A stretch of DNA of 56,650 bases, from positions 1 to 56,650 of the forward strand of contig DVDT01000051.1 in NCBI GenBank assembly GCA_015296085.1, given 5' to 3'. The stretch comes from Trichormus sp. M33_DOE_039 (lineage in GTDB: Bacteria > Cyanobacteriota > Cyanobacteriia > Cyanobacteriales > Nostocaceae). Position 1 is the first letter of the stretch. Each line of letters starts with the position of its first letter. The notes under the pieces are model-generated. The model was not told where the DNA came from. It made no database searches and was given only the letters and a program-made list of their open reading frames with translations. A program made the translations under genes and the position numbers. Shown here one piece after another: positions 27,925 to 38,400 of this stretch.

Positions 27925-28377
27925 AAATTAACTATTCCTTAACAGGTTACATTTATCAGTATGTGTCTTGTGAAAATTCCAAAATTGCTTTTATTCTCTC
28001 ATAAATATGCTGTATCTATAGACTCAGCATATTTAACACTATCAGAATTATTTGATAATTTTATCTTTTCGCTGGCTATTTTTCTTTAATAGGGCATTGA
28101 AGAAAATATATCTTGGCTGATTTCCAGTAAAAATCTCTACTCGGACATCTTCCGAGTGATAAATTCGCCATCTAAAAGAATTTTTATAAGAATGCGGTAA
28201 ATCTAAATTTTCTTGTTTCTTATATATTCCCTATTCCCTGTTTTTTGCTCCCTGTTACTTGTTACGGTGGCTTTTCCCTCTCCCAGCGGGAGAGGTGATG
28301 GCCAGCCTGTCTGTGAAATTAAGCTATCCCATACGTACATTGTTCGGAATAGCTTAATTAATTATTCGGCCAAGCGA
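27925..28377. other. 453-bp intergenic region with repeats and a hairpin
   Basis: Not coding. Contains CCCTGTT-like heptamers around 28225-28258, a perfect CCTCTCCC-AGC-GGGAGAGG hairpin near 28277-28295, and the inverted repeat at 28318-28358. Confidence 0.5.
28318..28358. terminator. Hairpin downstream of the STAS gene
   Basis: ATTAAGCTAT (28318-28327) pairs with the AATAGCTTAAT end (28348-28358) around a loop of about 20 nt, 20 bp after the STAS stop on the minus strand. Imperfect at the loop side. Confidence 0.45.
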
Positions 28378-28746
28378 TCAAGACTGCTTGATGTTGTCTA
28401 GAGCTGCTTCAACAGAGGTTTGCAGCGAGAGAAACTTCTCTAAGCGCACAAGCTTGACCGTTTGAGTTACACGGGCGTTGGTGACGATTTGCAAAGTCCC
28501 TTCGGCGTTTTGAGCTTGCTTGGCTAGCTGTACCAATGCACCCAAGCCGGAACTATCTACAAAGTCGATTTGCGAAAGATCCAGAATGATGTGCTTTGGC
28601 CCTTCTTCAATTTTAGTGCCAAGAACCTTGCGAAATGTCGGTTCAGAAAAGGCATCTAACAAACCTGTGAGGCGGAATAGCTGATAATTATCCCGTGCTT
28701 CACGAGTACCTCTCAGGCTGACGGTTAGATTCAGTGGTTCAGCAAT
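28378..28746 (-). CDS. STAS-domain anti-sigma-factor antagonist
   Basis: A SpoIIAA-like protein; such proteins are switched by phosphorylation of a Ser by a partner kinase and bind anti-sigma factors or related partners. The domain reads FRLTGLLDAFSEPTF, HIILDLSQIDFVDSSGLGALVQL (phosphorylatable Ser in DSSG) and LQIVTNARVTQTVKLVRLEKFL. No ATG or GTG occurs in frame ahead of the domain. GAGGAGG at 28758-28752 is perfectly spaced for an ATT at 28746; CTG at 28734 or TTG codons further upstream (28839) are alternatives, so the N-terminus is uncertain. It sits downstream of carA. Confidence 0.82.
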   Translation of the reverse strand: MAEPLNLTVSLRGTREARDNYQLFRLTGLLDAFSEPTFRKVLGTKIEEGPKHIILDLSQIDFVDSSGLGALVQLAKQAQNAEGTLQIVTNARVTQTVKLVRLEKFLSLQTSVEAALDNIKQS

Positions 28747-28830
28747 AATTCCCTCCTCATGGTTAAAGTAAACGCTCAAGTATAGATGGTTTTTAGGCTT
28801 GTTGTCTATAGTCTTTGGGGTAGGGAAGGT

Positions 28831-28862
28831 AAAAGGCAAAAGGCAAAGGGCAAAAGGAAAAA
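28831..28862. repeat. Heptamer tandem repeat (AAAAGGC units)
   Basis: About four units of AAAAGGC/AAAGGGC between carA and the STAS gene. Confidence 0.55.
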
Positions 28863-28912
28863 GAGAATTTTTTGCCTTTTAAATTTTTACTTTTGACTTC
28901 TCTAGTCCCTTT

Positions 28913-30079
28913 TTAACTCACTTCATCTGTGGTTGCTTGACGTGCTGTTTGCATGGCTTGGACAAACTGCTCAAACAAGTAATCAGCGTCGTGAGGGCCT
29001 GGACTGGCTTCTGGGTGGTACTGCACTGAGAAGATGGGTAGAGATTTGTGCTTTAAGCCAGCAACGGTGCGATCATTTAAGTTGAGGTGACTAACTTCTA
29101 CGACTGCTTCTGGTAAGGAATCAGGGTCGATCGCAAAGCTGTGGTTTTGGCTGGTAATTTCTATCCTTTGCGTTAAACCCGCAGGCTGATTTAAACCCCG
29201 ATGGCCGAATTTCAGCTTAAAAGTTTCTGCCCCCAAGGCATGACCCAAAATTTGGTGTCCCATACAAATGCCAAAAATTGGTTTTTGACTTTGGAGTAGG
29301 GTTTTAGCAGTGGTAATACCTTCAGAAACGGCGGCTGGATCACCAGGCCCGTTGGAAAGGAAGATACCATCTGGATTGTATTGAAGAATCTCTGCTGCTG
29401 GTGTATCGGCAGGTACAACAATTACCCGACAGCCATAACTAGCCAAGCGGCGTAAGATATTGCGCTTCACACCAAAGTCTAAAGCTACGACTGTCAATGA
29501 TTCCTGATCATTGCTGGTTGCTTTTGGTTTAAATTCCCAAGCGGGGATTGTGGGATCTGACCATTCGTAAACTTGGCGTGTGGTGACTTCCTGAACTAGA
29601 TTTAAGCCTGCCATGTTAGGAGCTGCCTGTACCTGCTCTAGCAACTCTGCCTCATCCAAAATTTCTGTCGAAATCGCACCATTCATTGCCCCATACATCC
29701 GAATTTTGCGGGTGAGGGCGCGGGTATCTATGCCGTAGATCCCTGGAATTTGGTTTTGTTGCAGGTAATCTGGCAAGGATTGAGCCGATCGCCAGTTACT
29801 GGGCTGATGGCAAATGTTGCGGGCGATCGCACCACGGACTTGTGGCTTGGCGGATTCTTCGTCTTCTGGATTAACGCCAGTGTTCCCCAATTCAGGATAG
29901 GTGAACACGACAATTTGACCGCAGTAACTAGGGTCGGTCAAGACTTCTTGATAGCCAGTCATGCCAGTGTTAAACACGACTTCGCCGATGGTTGTTCCCG
30001 TCGCACCGAAAGACCAGCCGCGGTAAGCAGTTCCATCTGCCAAGACTAGTAGAGCAGGAATTGTGTCAGACAGGGGCAT
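28913..30079 (-). CDS. carA: Carbamoyl-phosphate synthase small subunit
   Basis: The glutaminase subunit that feeds ammonia to CarB for arginine and pyrimidine synthesis. The 388 residues have the N-terminal CarA domain ([26 protein letters not shown]) and a class I amidotransferase domain (about 200-380) with nucleophile Cys in [10 protein letters not shown] and the His-x-Glu pair in [12 protein letters not shown]. Length is normal. carB is not in this window, as cyanobacterial carA and carB are often separate. Confidence 0.97.
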   Translation of the reverse strand: MPLSDTIPALLVLADGTAYRGWSFGATGTTIGEVVFNTGMTGYQEVLTDPSYCGQIVVFTYPELGNTGVNPEDEESAKPQVRGAIARNICHQPSNWRSAQSLPDYLQQNQIPGIYGIDTRALTRKIRMYGAMNGAISTEILDEAELLEQVQAAPNMAGLNLVQEVTTRQVYEWSDPTIPAWEFKPKATSNDQESLTVVALDFGVKRNILRRLASYGCRVIVVPADTPAAEILQYNPDGIFLSNGPGDPAAVSEGITTAKTLLQSQKPIFGICMGHQILGHALGAETFKLKFGHRGLNQPAGLTQRIEITSQNHSFAIDPDSLPEAVVEVSHLNLNDRTVAGLKHKSLPIFSVQYHPEASPGPHDADYLFEQFVQAMQTARQATTDEVS

Positions 30080-30398
30080 AAGTGATAGATGGGATTTGGG
30101 ATTGGGGGTTGGGGATTGGGTAATTCAAGGCGTGGATTTTGGATTGGATGCAATCTAAAAATCTAAAATTCCCAGTCTGTTGTTAATAGTGAGCAGTCTT
30201 TAGTTCCCAATTTAGTCAATACTGCGAGTGTTAATTATCCCATAACTTGGTGAATTAAACGTTCCCAAGGAAATTAATTAAAAATTAAAATAAGGAAGTG
30301 ATTCTGAAATTCTGGGTTTTAAATTCTCCATTAGGAAATTAAATCTACAATGGGAATCGGTGGCAGGAGTCCTGGGACAGTTTCAATCAAGAGTAATT
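30080..30398. other. Intergenic region between carA and the protease gene, with heptamer array
   Basis: At 30091-30120 the plus strand reads GGGATTTGGGATTGGGGGTT followed by further GGGATTG units, a G-rich heptamer array (CCCCAAT type on the other strand). At 30140-30172 ATCTAAAA words recur. The remainder should hold two divergent promoters. Confidence 0.5.
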
Positions 30399-31484
30399 AT
30401 GCTTCAGCCCTTTTTTTCTCGTGCAGCCCTGATTTTTCTCTCTGGTGCGATCGCAGTTGCGAGTGTTGGTTGTAGTACAAATAAACCAAAAACCTCTATT
30501 TTGCGGAATCAGCAGTCTGTGGTGACGGATGATCTGGCAATAGCCAAATCTCCTGTTGAGCCTACAACCGTACCAAATATCCCAGCACCAACGAACCTGC
30601 CATCATCGCCACTAGAACCTAGTTCTTTTGAGTTGGGGCTAGATAAGGCAGCAGGTGCGACTAATATTAGTCAATCGGCACAATCGCCGGATGATTGGTA
30701 TTTGGTGGCGAGTCAGTATCATGATGCGATCGCTTTGATGCAGAAGGTGGAACGGCAAAGTCCAGAGTTTGCGATCGCGCAAACCAAAATTGCTGAGTTT
30801 GAGGGACAGATGAAATATGCTATCCGCCAAGCCAATACTGCGGCTAGGCCATCGCCTCAGTCGGTAGCTGTCACTTCTCCCCAGGTGAGAGTGGCGGCGA
30901 ATCGTCGATCTTCACCCCCAGCCGCAACTGCAACCCCTCAATCTAAATTTACGATTCCAGTACCGCCACCAGGAACGACAGAACTACCACCAGAACCGAC
31001 AAGTTTCCCTGTATCAGCCGCAATCACTCCAGATAGAGTATACGTTGCCCCGATTAGACGGCGGGTCGGCGGTACACCTGTGGTGACTGTGACTTTTAAT
31101 GGTCAACAGCAATTTGACATGATTGTTGATACGGGTGCAAGTGGAACTGTGATTACTCAAGCAATGGCAAGTGCTTTGGGAGTAATCCCGGTGGGGAAAG
31201 CTAAAGCCAATACAGCTAGTTCTAAGGCTGTGGAATTTCCGATTGGTTACGTAGATTCCATGAGTTTGGGAGGGGTGAGAGTGAATCGAGTTCCTGTGGC
31301 GATCGCGGGGGCGGAATTGGAAACGGGGCTATTGGGACACGACTTCTTTGGCAATTATGATGTCACCATTAAACGCAATGTCGTAGAGTTCCGCCCACAA
31401 TCGCACTCAGATGCTAGTTCTGGAGGAATCCAACTAACTGTTCCAACTTTGTCCAGGCAGTACCAGTCTGTAGAATCTCCTTAG
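30399..31484 (+). CDS. Retropepsin-like aspartic protease, predicted lipoprotein
   Basis: 361 residues from the ATG at 30399; an upstream GTG (30360) would add 13 residues ahead of a clear lipoprotein signal, so it was not used. The signal is a hydrophobic stretch ending in VASVGC, making Cys25 the likely lipidated residue and placing the protein on a membrane surface. A Pro/Ser/Thr-rich linker follows, then a single retropepsin-like domain: [15 protein letters not shown] (catalytic Asp-Thr-Gly at 244-246) and [14 protein letters not shown]. One half-domain implies a homodimer. The last 71 bp overlap the end of trpD on the other strand, and the tail after FRPQ is outside the domain. Confidence 0.82.
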   Translation: MLQPFFSRAALIFLSGAIAVASVGCSTNKPKTSILRNQQSVVTDDLAIAKSPVEPTTVPNIPAPTNLPSSPLEPSSFELGLDKAAGATNISQSAQSPDDWYLVASQYHDAIALMQKVERQSPEFAIAQTKIAEFEGQMKYAIRQANTAARPSPQSVAVTSPQVRVAANRRSSPPAATATPQSKFTIPVPPPGTTELPPEPTSFPVSAAITPDRVYVAPIRRRVGGTPVVTVTFNGQQQFDMIVDTGASGTVITQAMASALGVIPVGKAKANTASSKAVEFPIGYVDSMSLGGVRVNRVPVAIAGAELETGLLGHDFFGNYDVTIKRNVVEFRPQSHSDASSGGIQLTVPTLSRQYQSVESP

Positions 31485-32484
31485 CCACTGTCACACCTTG
31501 GGCATGATCCAACAATGGAATTGCACCGGCTACCTGTAATGCTAAGGAAGCATTCAAGGCTACAGCGTCTTGTTGTGCAGGAGTGCCTTTGCCTTGTAGT
31601 ACCGCTTTTAAGATCACAGCATTTTCTTGGACATCGCCACCTTTGAGGGCTGTAATTGGTGCGGGTGTAATACCCACCTCTTGGGGATTCACCGTAGTTA
31701 ACTTGACTTCACCACCAGATAACACTGCTAAGTCTGTTAAATCACCTAAACCCGCTTCATCCAATCTTTCTCGTCCGTGTAAAACAATCGCTTTTTCTTT
31801 ACCCAAATTATGCAAAGCTTGGGCAACCATTTCTAGAAGTTTGGGTGTAAATAACCCTACTACTTGTCCAGTCGGACGCAAGGGATTTACCAACGGGCCG
31901 AGCAAATTAAACACCGTGCGGATTCTTAAAGTCCGACGTAATTGTGCTACGGCTTTGAGTGCAGGATGCCAACCAGGGGCAAATAGGAAAGTGATCCCGA
32001 CTTCTTGCAGTGCAGCTTGGACTTTTTCGCTAGGAGCATTTAAATTCACACCTAAAGCTTCTAGAACATCAGCACTACCTGTCAAACTTGATGCAGAACG
32101 ATTGCCATGCTTGGCGACAGGTACACCATGAGCAGCCACCACAAAAGCCACGGCTGTAGAAATGTTGAAAGTTGAAGAGCCATCTCCACCAGTCCCACAG
32201 GTATCGATTACAGTGCTGAGTGATTTCGTCCCAGTCCCCGATTTTGATTGAGATTGTAAGACCTCGGCCATACCAGTGAGTTCTTCGGCAGACACCCCTT
32301 TAAAGTTGAGTGCTGTGAGGATTGCGCCGGATAATTCTGGAGGGACGGTTTCACTGAGCCATCCTTGCATTAATTGCGCAGCTTGAGTACGGCTGAGGGA
32401 TTGACCATCAATTAACTGTTGTAGGAGAAGATACCAACTGGTTGAAGATTCGGGAGAAGCGATCGCAGCAGCAGAAGTCGTCAT
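31414..32484 (-). CDS. trpD: Anthranilate phosphoribosyltransferase
   Basis: Second step of tryptophan synthesis: anthranilate plus PRPP. The 356 residues carry the PRPP/Mg site [17 protein letters not shown], the [21 protein letters not shown] segment, [12 protein letters not shown] and [12 protein letters not shown], all hallmark TrpD sequences. Length is normal. Its final 24 codons overlap the protease gene in antisense. No other trp gene is adjacent, typical for cyanobacteria. Confidence 0.96.
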   Translation of the reverse strand: MTTSAAAIASPESSTSWYLLLQQLIDGQSLSRTQAAQLMQGWLSETVPPELSGAILTALNFKGVSAEELTGMAEVLQSQSKSGTGTKSLSTVIDTCGTGGDGSSTFNISTAVAFVVAAHGVPVAKHGNRSASSLTGSADVLEALGVNLNAPSEKVQAALQEVGITFLFAPGWHPALKAVAQLRRTLRIRTVFNLLGPLVNPLRPTGQVVGLFTPKLLEMVAQALHNLGKEKAIVLHGRERLDEAGLGDLTDLAVLSGGEVKLTTVNPQEVGITPAPITALKGGDVQENAVILKAVLQGKGTPAQQDAVALNASLALQVAGAIPLLDHAQGVTVAKEILQTGTAWTKLEQLVGFLQN

Positions 32485-32611
32485 AATTACACTGATAACT
32501 TTTACGGATAATTACATTAATTGTCTATGGCTGTTATCCTACCGGAAAATTGGACTCTATTAAAGTTAACTCAAAGTATCAAGTTGCAACTGCAAATCAG
32601 AATGATAAATC

Positions 32612-33454
32612 TCATTTTTTATTGATTATTTTTTCACTATTATCTTTAATCTCATAATTAGTGATAAATAACTCTTTGCCTTTGGCTGCCCGTGCTTGTT
32701 TATAGTTATTCATCCCATATTGTAATTCCCAATCGTAGATATTAGCATATTTGAAATTATCACGAATTTGCGGTGAATCATCGTAAGTTATTAACCATTT
32801 ATGAGGGCATTTTCTTAATATCTCAGCAAATTTTTGATGATTGAAAGATGTATGTAAAATGCCATATTTGCCATATAATTTTGATTTGGTAGCACTGAAG
32901 TATGGCGGGTCTAAAAATAAAAATACATTTTCACCTTCTGCGTTTATTAATTCGCTATAATCCAGGTTGGTAATTTGAATATCTTTAGTTAGAATATTTT
33001 CTAACTTTCCTAAGCGTTCTATGGAAGAATCAGTAAATCTTTTATGAAAAGCTGCTTGAGAAAAACCACCTGATTCTACAGTTCCACTAAACGTAATTCT
33101 ATTGAGTACAAAAAAGCGGACTGCTCTTTCTAAATCAGATAGTCTGTTAACATCAACACTAGTTAATTCTGTAAACAATAATTTGCCATTTGTCTTTTTA
33201 TATTTAATTTGATGTACTTCTTTAACTAACCGAGATATATCAGATTGAGCAATTTTCCAGAACAGGAATAGCTCTTGATTTAAGTCATTAATCCAAAACT
33301 TTAGATGGGGAAATTTTTGCTTTAAGTAAATAAAGACTGAACCACCTCCTATAAATGGTTCACGAAAATCAGCAAAACTTTCTGGTAAGTATTCAACTAT
33401 CTGATTAATAGCTTTTGATTTACCGCCAGGGTAGCGGAGAGGACTTTTAAGCAT
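32612..33454 (-). CDS. D12-class DNA adenine-N6 methyltransferase (Dam-like)
   Basis: Transfers methyl from S-adenosylmethionine to adenine N6. In 280 residues: PLRYPGGKSKAI at the start, AdoMet motif FREPFIGGGSVF (about 30-41), and the catalytic DPPY at 182-185. This is the alpha/D12 group that contains Dam, DpnM and M.EcoRV. No restriction endonuclease gene adjoins it, so it looks solitary. A GATC-type target is plausible, because Nostoc chromosomes are known to be GATC-methylated and HIP1 contains GATC, but sequence alone does not fix the target. It is divergent from the b561-like gene with only 65 bp between the starts. Confidence 0.85.
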   Translation of the reverse strand: MLKSPLRYPGGKSKAINQIVEYLPESFADFREPFIGGGSVFIYLKQKFPHLKFWINDLNQELFLFWKIAQSDISRLVKEVHQIKYKKTNGKLLFTELTSVDVNRLSDLERAVRFFVLNRITFSGTVESGGFSQAAFHKRFTDSSIERLGKLENILTKDIQITNLDYSELINAEGENVFLFLDPPYFSATKSKLYGKYGILHTSFNHQKFAEILRKCPHKWLITYDDSPQIRDNFKYANIYDWELQYGMNNYKQARAAKGKELFITNYEIKDNSEKIINKK

Positions 33455-33519
33455 CAGCTTATAGATATTTAAATAATTTTATAATGTATATTAATTTTAT
33501 CGGTGTTTAATGACTGTTT

Positions 33520-34221
33520 ATGTCTCGTTCTGCCCCCTACCAACCTTTGTTGTTGCGAATTTTGCATGGTGTCAGTGGCATTTTAGCGATCGCCGCTATC
33601 ATTACCGGATTTTTAGTTTACAATACCTTCGATGGTAGATTCGGTAAAATCCTGATTCCTCGCATCAATGCCATTATCGATATTCACGGTACAATTGCAG
33701 TTTTTTTCTTGTTTGTTTTTCCAGCGATCGCTCTTTATAGTTTTCATGCGGGAAATAAAAAACTTCTACAACAAGATTCTTTACAAAACTTAAATCAGGT
33801 TGGTAGACCGATTTGGTGGGTGAGTTTGCAGAGAATTGCTAATACGCTGATGTTGATAGCCTCTGTTTTCGCTTTGATTTCTGGCAGAATGATGCAGGAA
33901 GAATGGCTACCAACAGGAGAGTTAAATCACATCTGGTATTATCTGCATTTGATTGCTTGGGTTGTGATGGTTGTCTGTTTAGCTATTCATCTTTTGATGT
34001 CTAGTAAAGTGGGTGGTTTACCTTTATTAATCTCAATGTTTTTGTTGAAGGTGCGTCCTGAAGATAGCCCTAGTAATTGGTTACGGCGTTGGCGTGATTG
34101 GTGGGGTAATTTATCAGAAAATTTGGAGGCGGGTAATAATTTGCTTTTGAGGGTTGTAGAGGTGATGGTGGTGGTGGGAATTTTGACGGCGTTCCTTTTA
34201 CCTTTGGTGGCTGGGGGTTGA
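33520..34221 (+). CDS. Cytochrome b561-like membrane protein
   Basis: A 233-residue membrane protein with about five hydrophobic helices. Histidines positioned for haem binding lie in separate helices: His16 (RILHG), His56 (DIHG), His137 and His143 (NHIWYYLHLIAW), His157 (AIHLLM). Paired trans-membrane His residues are the mark of b-type cytochromes of the b561/formate-dehydrogenase-gamma group. A redox partner is not evident nearby. It converges with the 377-residue gene of the next operon with 32 bp between stops. Confidence 0.7.
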   Translation: MSRSAPYQPLLLRILHGVSGILAIAAIITGFLVYNTFDGRFGKILIPRINAIIDIHGTIAVFFLFVFPAIALYSFHAGNKKLLQQDSLQNLNQVGRPIWWVSLQRIANTLMLIASVFALISGRMMQEEWLPTGELNHIWYYLHLIAWVVMVVCLAIHLLMSSKVGGLPLLISMFLLKVRPEDSPSNWLRRWRDWWGNLSENLEAGNNLLLRVVEVMVVVGILTAFLLPLVAGG

Positions 34222-34253
34222 GGGTATTATTTTGAAACGCAGAGGGAATTTTT

Positions 34254-35387
34254 CTACCGTGATGAACGAAAGATGACGCGTCCGGGAATTTCTTCATTGT
34301 TAATTTTGGCATAGACTCGCAGACAGGTTAAAACTTCACCAGGGATTCCGCCGCAGTCTAGTTGTAAATCATCTTTAGTTAATGCACAAATGTCAGCATA
34401 AATTCCTGTTAGCTGACGAATTCGCACTTCGTAACCTGCATTAGTGGCGATCGCTACAATTTTTTTTAAAGCACGTCTTGATTCCTGTTGTAGTTTACCC
34501 CACCAAGAATAACGTTCGGCTGGGGGAACAAAGGTTAAGGAGTGGATGGCTTCATCCATGTCAATCCAAGCACGTAGTATTAATAAGGGATCTGTAGTTT
34601 CTTCGGCTTTTTTAGTGCGCTGGAAACGGTCTATTAATGCTTCTATATATTGGGTTCTTTGTTCTGGCTGAGAAGATAAGGGAATTACATCAAAGCTAAA
34701 TACACTCTTGAGTGCATGATATAACTCTGGTTCAAGTTCAATCAATTTAATGAATAAAACTAGAAAACCTGCTAGTAAAGTTAATTCCTCAGAAGCATAT
34801 TCTGGGATGATGTTTTTTTGCTCAAAGGCTGTTTGGGATAAACATAATCCAGGAGAAATCACTGTACCTCTGAGTCCGGGGTAAATGATTTCGTCTCTAA
34901 TGAAGGGTAAATGATAGAGTCGAGAATTATCTGCGATCGCACCTACTTCTTGAGCTAATTCTAAAGCACGTTGTCGCCAACATTCTGCCAAATCTTCAGG
35001 AACACGCAACAGTTTGCGGTGAATTTCATCCCATAAATCGGAATCTGTTTGGCTGTATAGGGGTGAGTCTCCTAAATATAAGCTGAGTTCGGAGTCAGAA
35101 TCAAATGCGGCGCGGAGATAATCCAATTTGGATTCACTTGAAGGTGGTGTAAAAGTATTAGCGTAGCTTACTGTCGGTCTTGCTTGCTCATTTACCTCTA
35201 CTTTTACTCGTACTTGTAACAGATTTTGAATCTCACGCAGCACCTCATCACAGACCTCAATACCAGGATCATTAGGACATTCTGCTTGCGCTTTTTGCAG
35301 CGTAGCTTCTAATCCATGCAGACTATACCGCAATAACTGGGCTAATGTTGAGTTTTCTATTGCCAATAACTTCTTGAGATGCTGCAT
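34254..35387 (-). CDS. Unknown 377-residue protein, third gene of the GTPase/Hsp70-like operon
   Basis: I recognise no family. The first 60 residues are predicted helical (LAQLLRYSLHGLEATLQKAQ, EVLREIQNLLQV), the middle is acidic and polar, a hydrophobic helix TLLAGFLVLFIKLIEL lies at about 225-240 without being a convincing membrane anchor, and the C-terminus is a mixed alpha/beta region ending VYAKINNEEIPGRVIF. AAAGG eight bases before the ATG fixes the start. It lies 67 bp behind the Hsp70-like gene, so the three genes very likely share a transcript. A cofactor or exchange-factor role for the Hsp70-like ATPase is only a guess from position. Confidence 0.75.
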   Translation of the reverse strand: MQHLKKLLAIENSTLAQLLRYSLHGLEATLQKAQAECPNDPGIEVCDEVLREIQNLLQVRVKVEVNEQARPTVSYANTFTPPSSESKLDYLRAAFDSDSELSLYLGDSPLYSQTDSDLWDEIHRKLLRVPEDLAECWRQRALELAQEVGAIADNSRLYHLPFIRDEIIYPGLRGTVISPGLCLSQTAFEQKNIIPEYASEELTLLAGFLVLFIKLIELEPELYHALKSVFSFDVIPLSSQPEQRTQYIEALIDRFQRTKKAEETTDPLLILRAWIDMDEAIHSLTFVPPAERYSWWGKLQQESRRALKKIVAIATNAGYEVRIRQLTGIYADICALTKDDLQLDCGGIPGEVLTCLRVYAKINNEEIPGRVIFRSSR

Positions 35388-35454
35388 GATATTACCTTTC
35401 TTATCTCATACAAAGACCCTCAGAACAACTCTTTGCTTCTCTGCGTGAGGTTTC

Positions 35455-38400
35455 TCAATGTATACCGGAAAAAGGATCGCGTTCCTTATCAACCTCATTC
35501 GGTTGTAAATCCAACTCACCACAGTAAACGCATCCTTCTTGTGTCAGACATTCTAAATCCGGTGATGTCCAGTAAGGTACGTCGCCAGCATGGATGCGAA
35601 GCATACCGCGATCGTCAATGGTGACGCGATACTGACAAGGATAATCTGTGCTGACATCGGGTTTTTTCAGTGCGCCGATGCGTATCCACTTTTTAGTATT
35701 AGTTTCCACATCGGTTTGATACATATAAAAGGTGTGCTGATTAGTGTAGGGGAAGGGAGGTAGAGGATTACTGATTAAACCGCTTCCTGGTTGGCGGATA
35801 CCATCACGTAAGTAATGAAACTGTTGCAGAGGTTTGCTACCATCTTTATCTACTTCAAATACCAAATGATAAGCATCTGGATGATCTACGGTAGCTGATT
35901 CGATGACGTTGACAGCGATATCACCATCATTCAAGTCTTTATAAGGACGTTCAACGGCGATATTCCATTGCAATTTTCCGTTAGCAAATAAAGACGATGT
36001 TTCAGACACTTGCGCTAATGCTGCACCAATATCAATTCCGGGAACATCTATTAAATAATGGGGATTTCCTTGACATAATAGAACGTTAAATTGCAGGGTT
36101 TGGTCAATCTCAAACTGAACTTTGATTTTTTTCAGGAACTCCGCTTCGTCCATCCGCAATTGTTCCATCAAGTGTTTACCGTCGAAGCTACCCCATAAAC
36201 GTAAATCTCCGTCTTCGTAGTCTTGGCGGTAAATAATGTTAGTTAACTGTATCCCTACCCAATTTGTCCGCACTTTGGCGACGTTTTCTGTGGGGGAGAG
36301 TTGATAGAGTTCCTGTCCAGCTTTGAAAACTGTCAGAAGTTCGTTGCTTTGGGTTTTGCGTTTGAAGTTGCAGGGTAGGTAATAAAACAGGTTTTTAACA
36401 TCGATTTCTAATTGGTTCGCACCTTTACGTAGCAAACCTTTTGATTCTTCGGGATCAAATCTCAGTCTCCGCAGTTTTTCAGCATAGCAAGCACCGGCGG
36501 AAGTGGCGAGTTTGGTGTATTCCAAAACAAAGGTGATGCGTTCAGGATTCCAAACGAAGTAAGGGGATTTGCTAAATTCTTGGTAAATCTGGCGTTGTAC
36601 TAGATCGAGATTGCAGGTTTTACCGGAGAGGATTAACCAATCAACTTTATGGGTATTCCAGGGATCTATATTGTTGTTGTCAGAACGCAGACGGCTTTCC
36701 ATTAAGCCCTTTGCAATTCCAATGGCTTCTTTAATCGCGGAGGAAGCAGCGCGTTCAAATTGTTGAATGTCTAAGGTGACGCAAATATTTTCGGAGTTTC
36801 TCGCCTGGAATTTTATCGCGCTTTGGGTGAGGAGTTCGGCAATTTGCTGTTCAGAAATTGTGAAGGTTGAGAGGGAATTGTCAGGTTTCTGCCCAAGTTT
36901 GAGTTTAGCAGTTTCCGCATGATCCCAGAGCGTGTAAAAGGTTTGTAGGCGTTGGGGTGCTTGTTGCCAACGGGTGGGGATAACTTTTTCAGCAGTATCT
37001 AAAGCATCTTTATAAGCTGCGTCACCTTCGGGGTTTTCTTTATCAACACATTTTAATAAACTACCAGTTTTAAATTTACCTTGTTCTAAAAAGCGTTCGT
37101 TTAATTCTGCGTTGATTAAGTCTTCTAGTTTGTCGCTTTCGATGTCGCCTCTGGTGACTGCTGTTAGTAAAAAGTCAGCGATCGCCACTTTCAATAATCT
37201 AAATACTCTCAGAGTAATTAACTCACCACCTAACTGTAAATGTCCCGAAGAACCCAATAATTTCGGAGTTAATTTATAGTAACGTCCTCCTAAACCCCGG
37301 TCTTCATGATTAGCAAAGTAGGGGGTGTTATCTTCTAAGGTGAGTTCAATTAATGCTAAGTCTGTTGTACCGCCACCAATATCTAAAACTAGAACATTTT
37401 GTGACCATTTATTATTTTCTTGGCGACAACGGGTTTTAAAAGATTCAATCCCAATATTTAGATTACCGCCAAATTCTCGCCATAAAAAGAAGATGGCGAC
37501 AGATACAGCTTCATCATAAGCTGTCTGTACGTCATCAATCCCCAATTGTTCGACTAATTGCTTAACCTCTTTCCTGACTACAGGTGGTGCGACGGTGGGG
37601 TAAGTGACGACTGCTGTTAAAAATTCTCCTTCCGAAAATCTGCGTCTAGCACGTTGACGATAATCTTCAGTTAATTCGACTAAATGCGCCCATGCGGCTT
37701 GGATGAGTTGGTTAACATTAATAATATCTTCTGAGCCATCCAACATTACAGAAAAATTTCTGTCTTGTCCAAAATAACGCTTGGGTGAATGGTGAAACCT
37801 GCTGATGATTTCTTTTAAAGAACTGCTTGTTCCTTGGGCAATTGCTTTCTTGCGATTATCTCTAGCTTCTCTTCCCATGCGTAGTTTAATAGCTTCTAAA
37901 CTTGCCACTTCTAACTCGCTGGGTATCTCTGTATCGCGGCGGTCAATATCTAAAACTACGGGGATTAAATTCTGCGATTCTAATGTCGGGACGCGGAAAA
38001 CTTCATGATAGATTTGATAGAGTTTTTTACTAACAGCACGGCGAAATTTATCGCTATTCCCTAAACATAATTCAATTTGCCGAATTGCTTCTAAAAATCT
38101 AGGTTTATTATCACTACTAAAAACTTCACTTAAACTACTGGGTGCAATTTCGAGATTTTTACTAATATCAACAATAAACTTTTCCCATTCAATTTCGCTT
38201 ACTTCTGGTAATGCAATAGCAGCTGGAGAACTCAACCACTGCGACAGGCGATCGCGTAATCTGATTTCCTGTTCTCTTGGTAAAACTTCCGCAATGGGGA
38301 CTTCAATGGGGTCGAATAGGGTCACGGTAGAATTAGATGTGCCGAAATCTACAGCTAGCCATCCCGGAAACCTTTTTTTGGGTTTGCCATTGGTTGGTTT

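Noticed and set aside
24911-30120. Heptamer arrays as possible CRISPR repeats
   Set aside because: Units are only 7 bp, contiguous and without spacers; no cas gene is present.
31583-32131. 182-codon open frame antisense to trpD
   Set aside because: Lies wholly inside a conserved TrpD gene and has no domain or start signal; it is a shadow frame.
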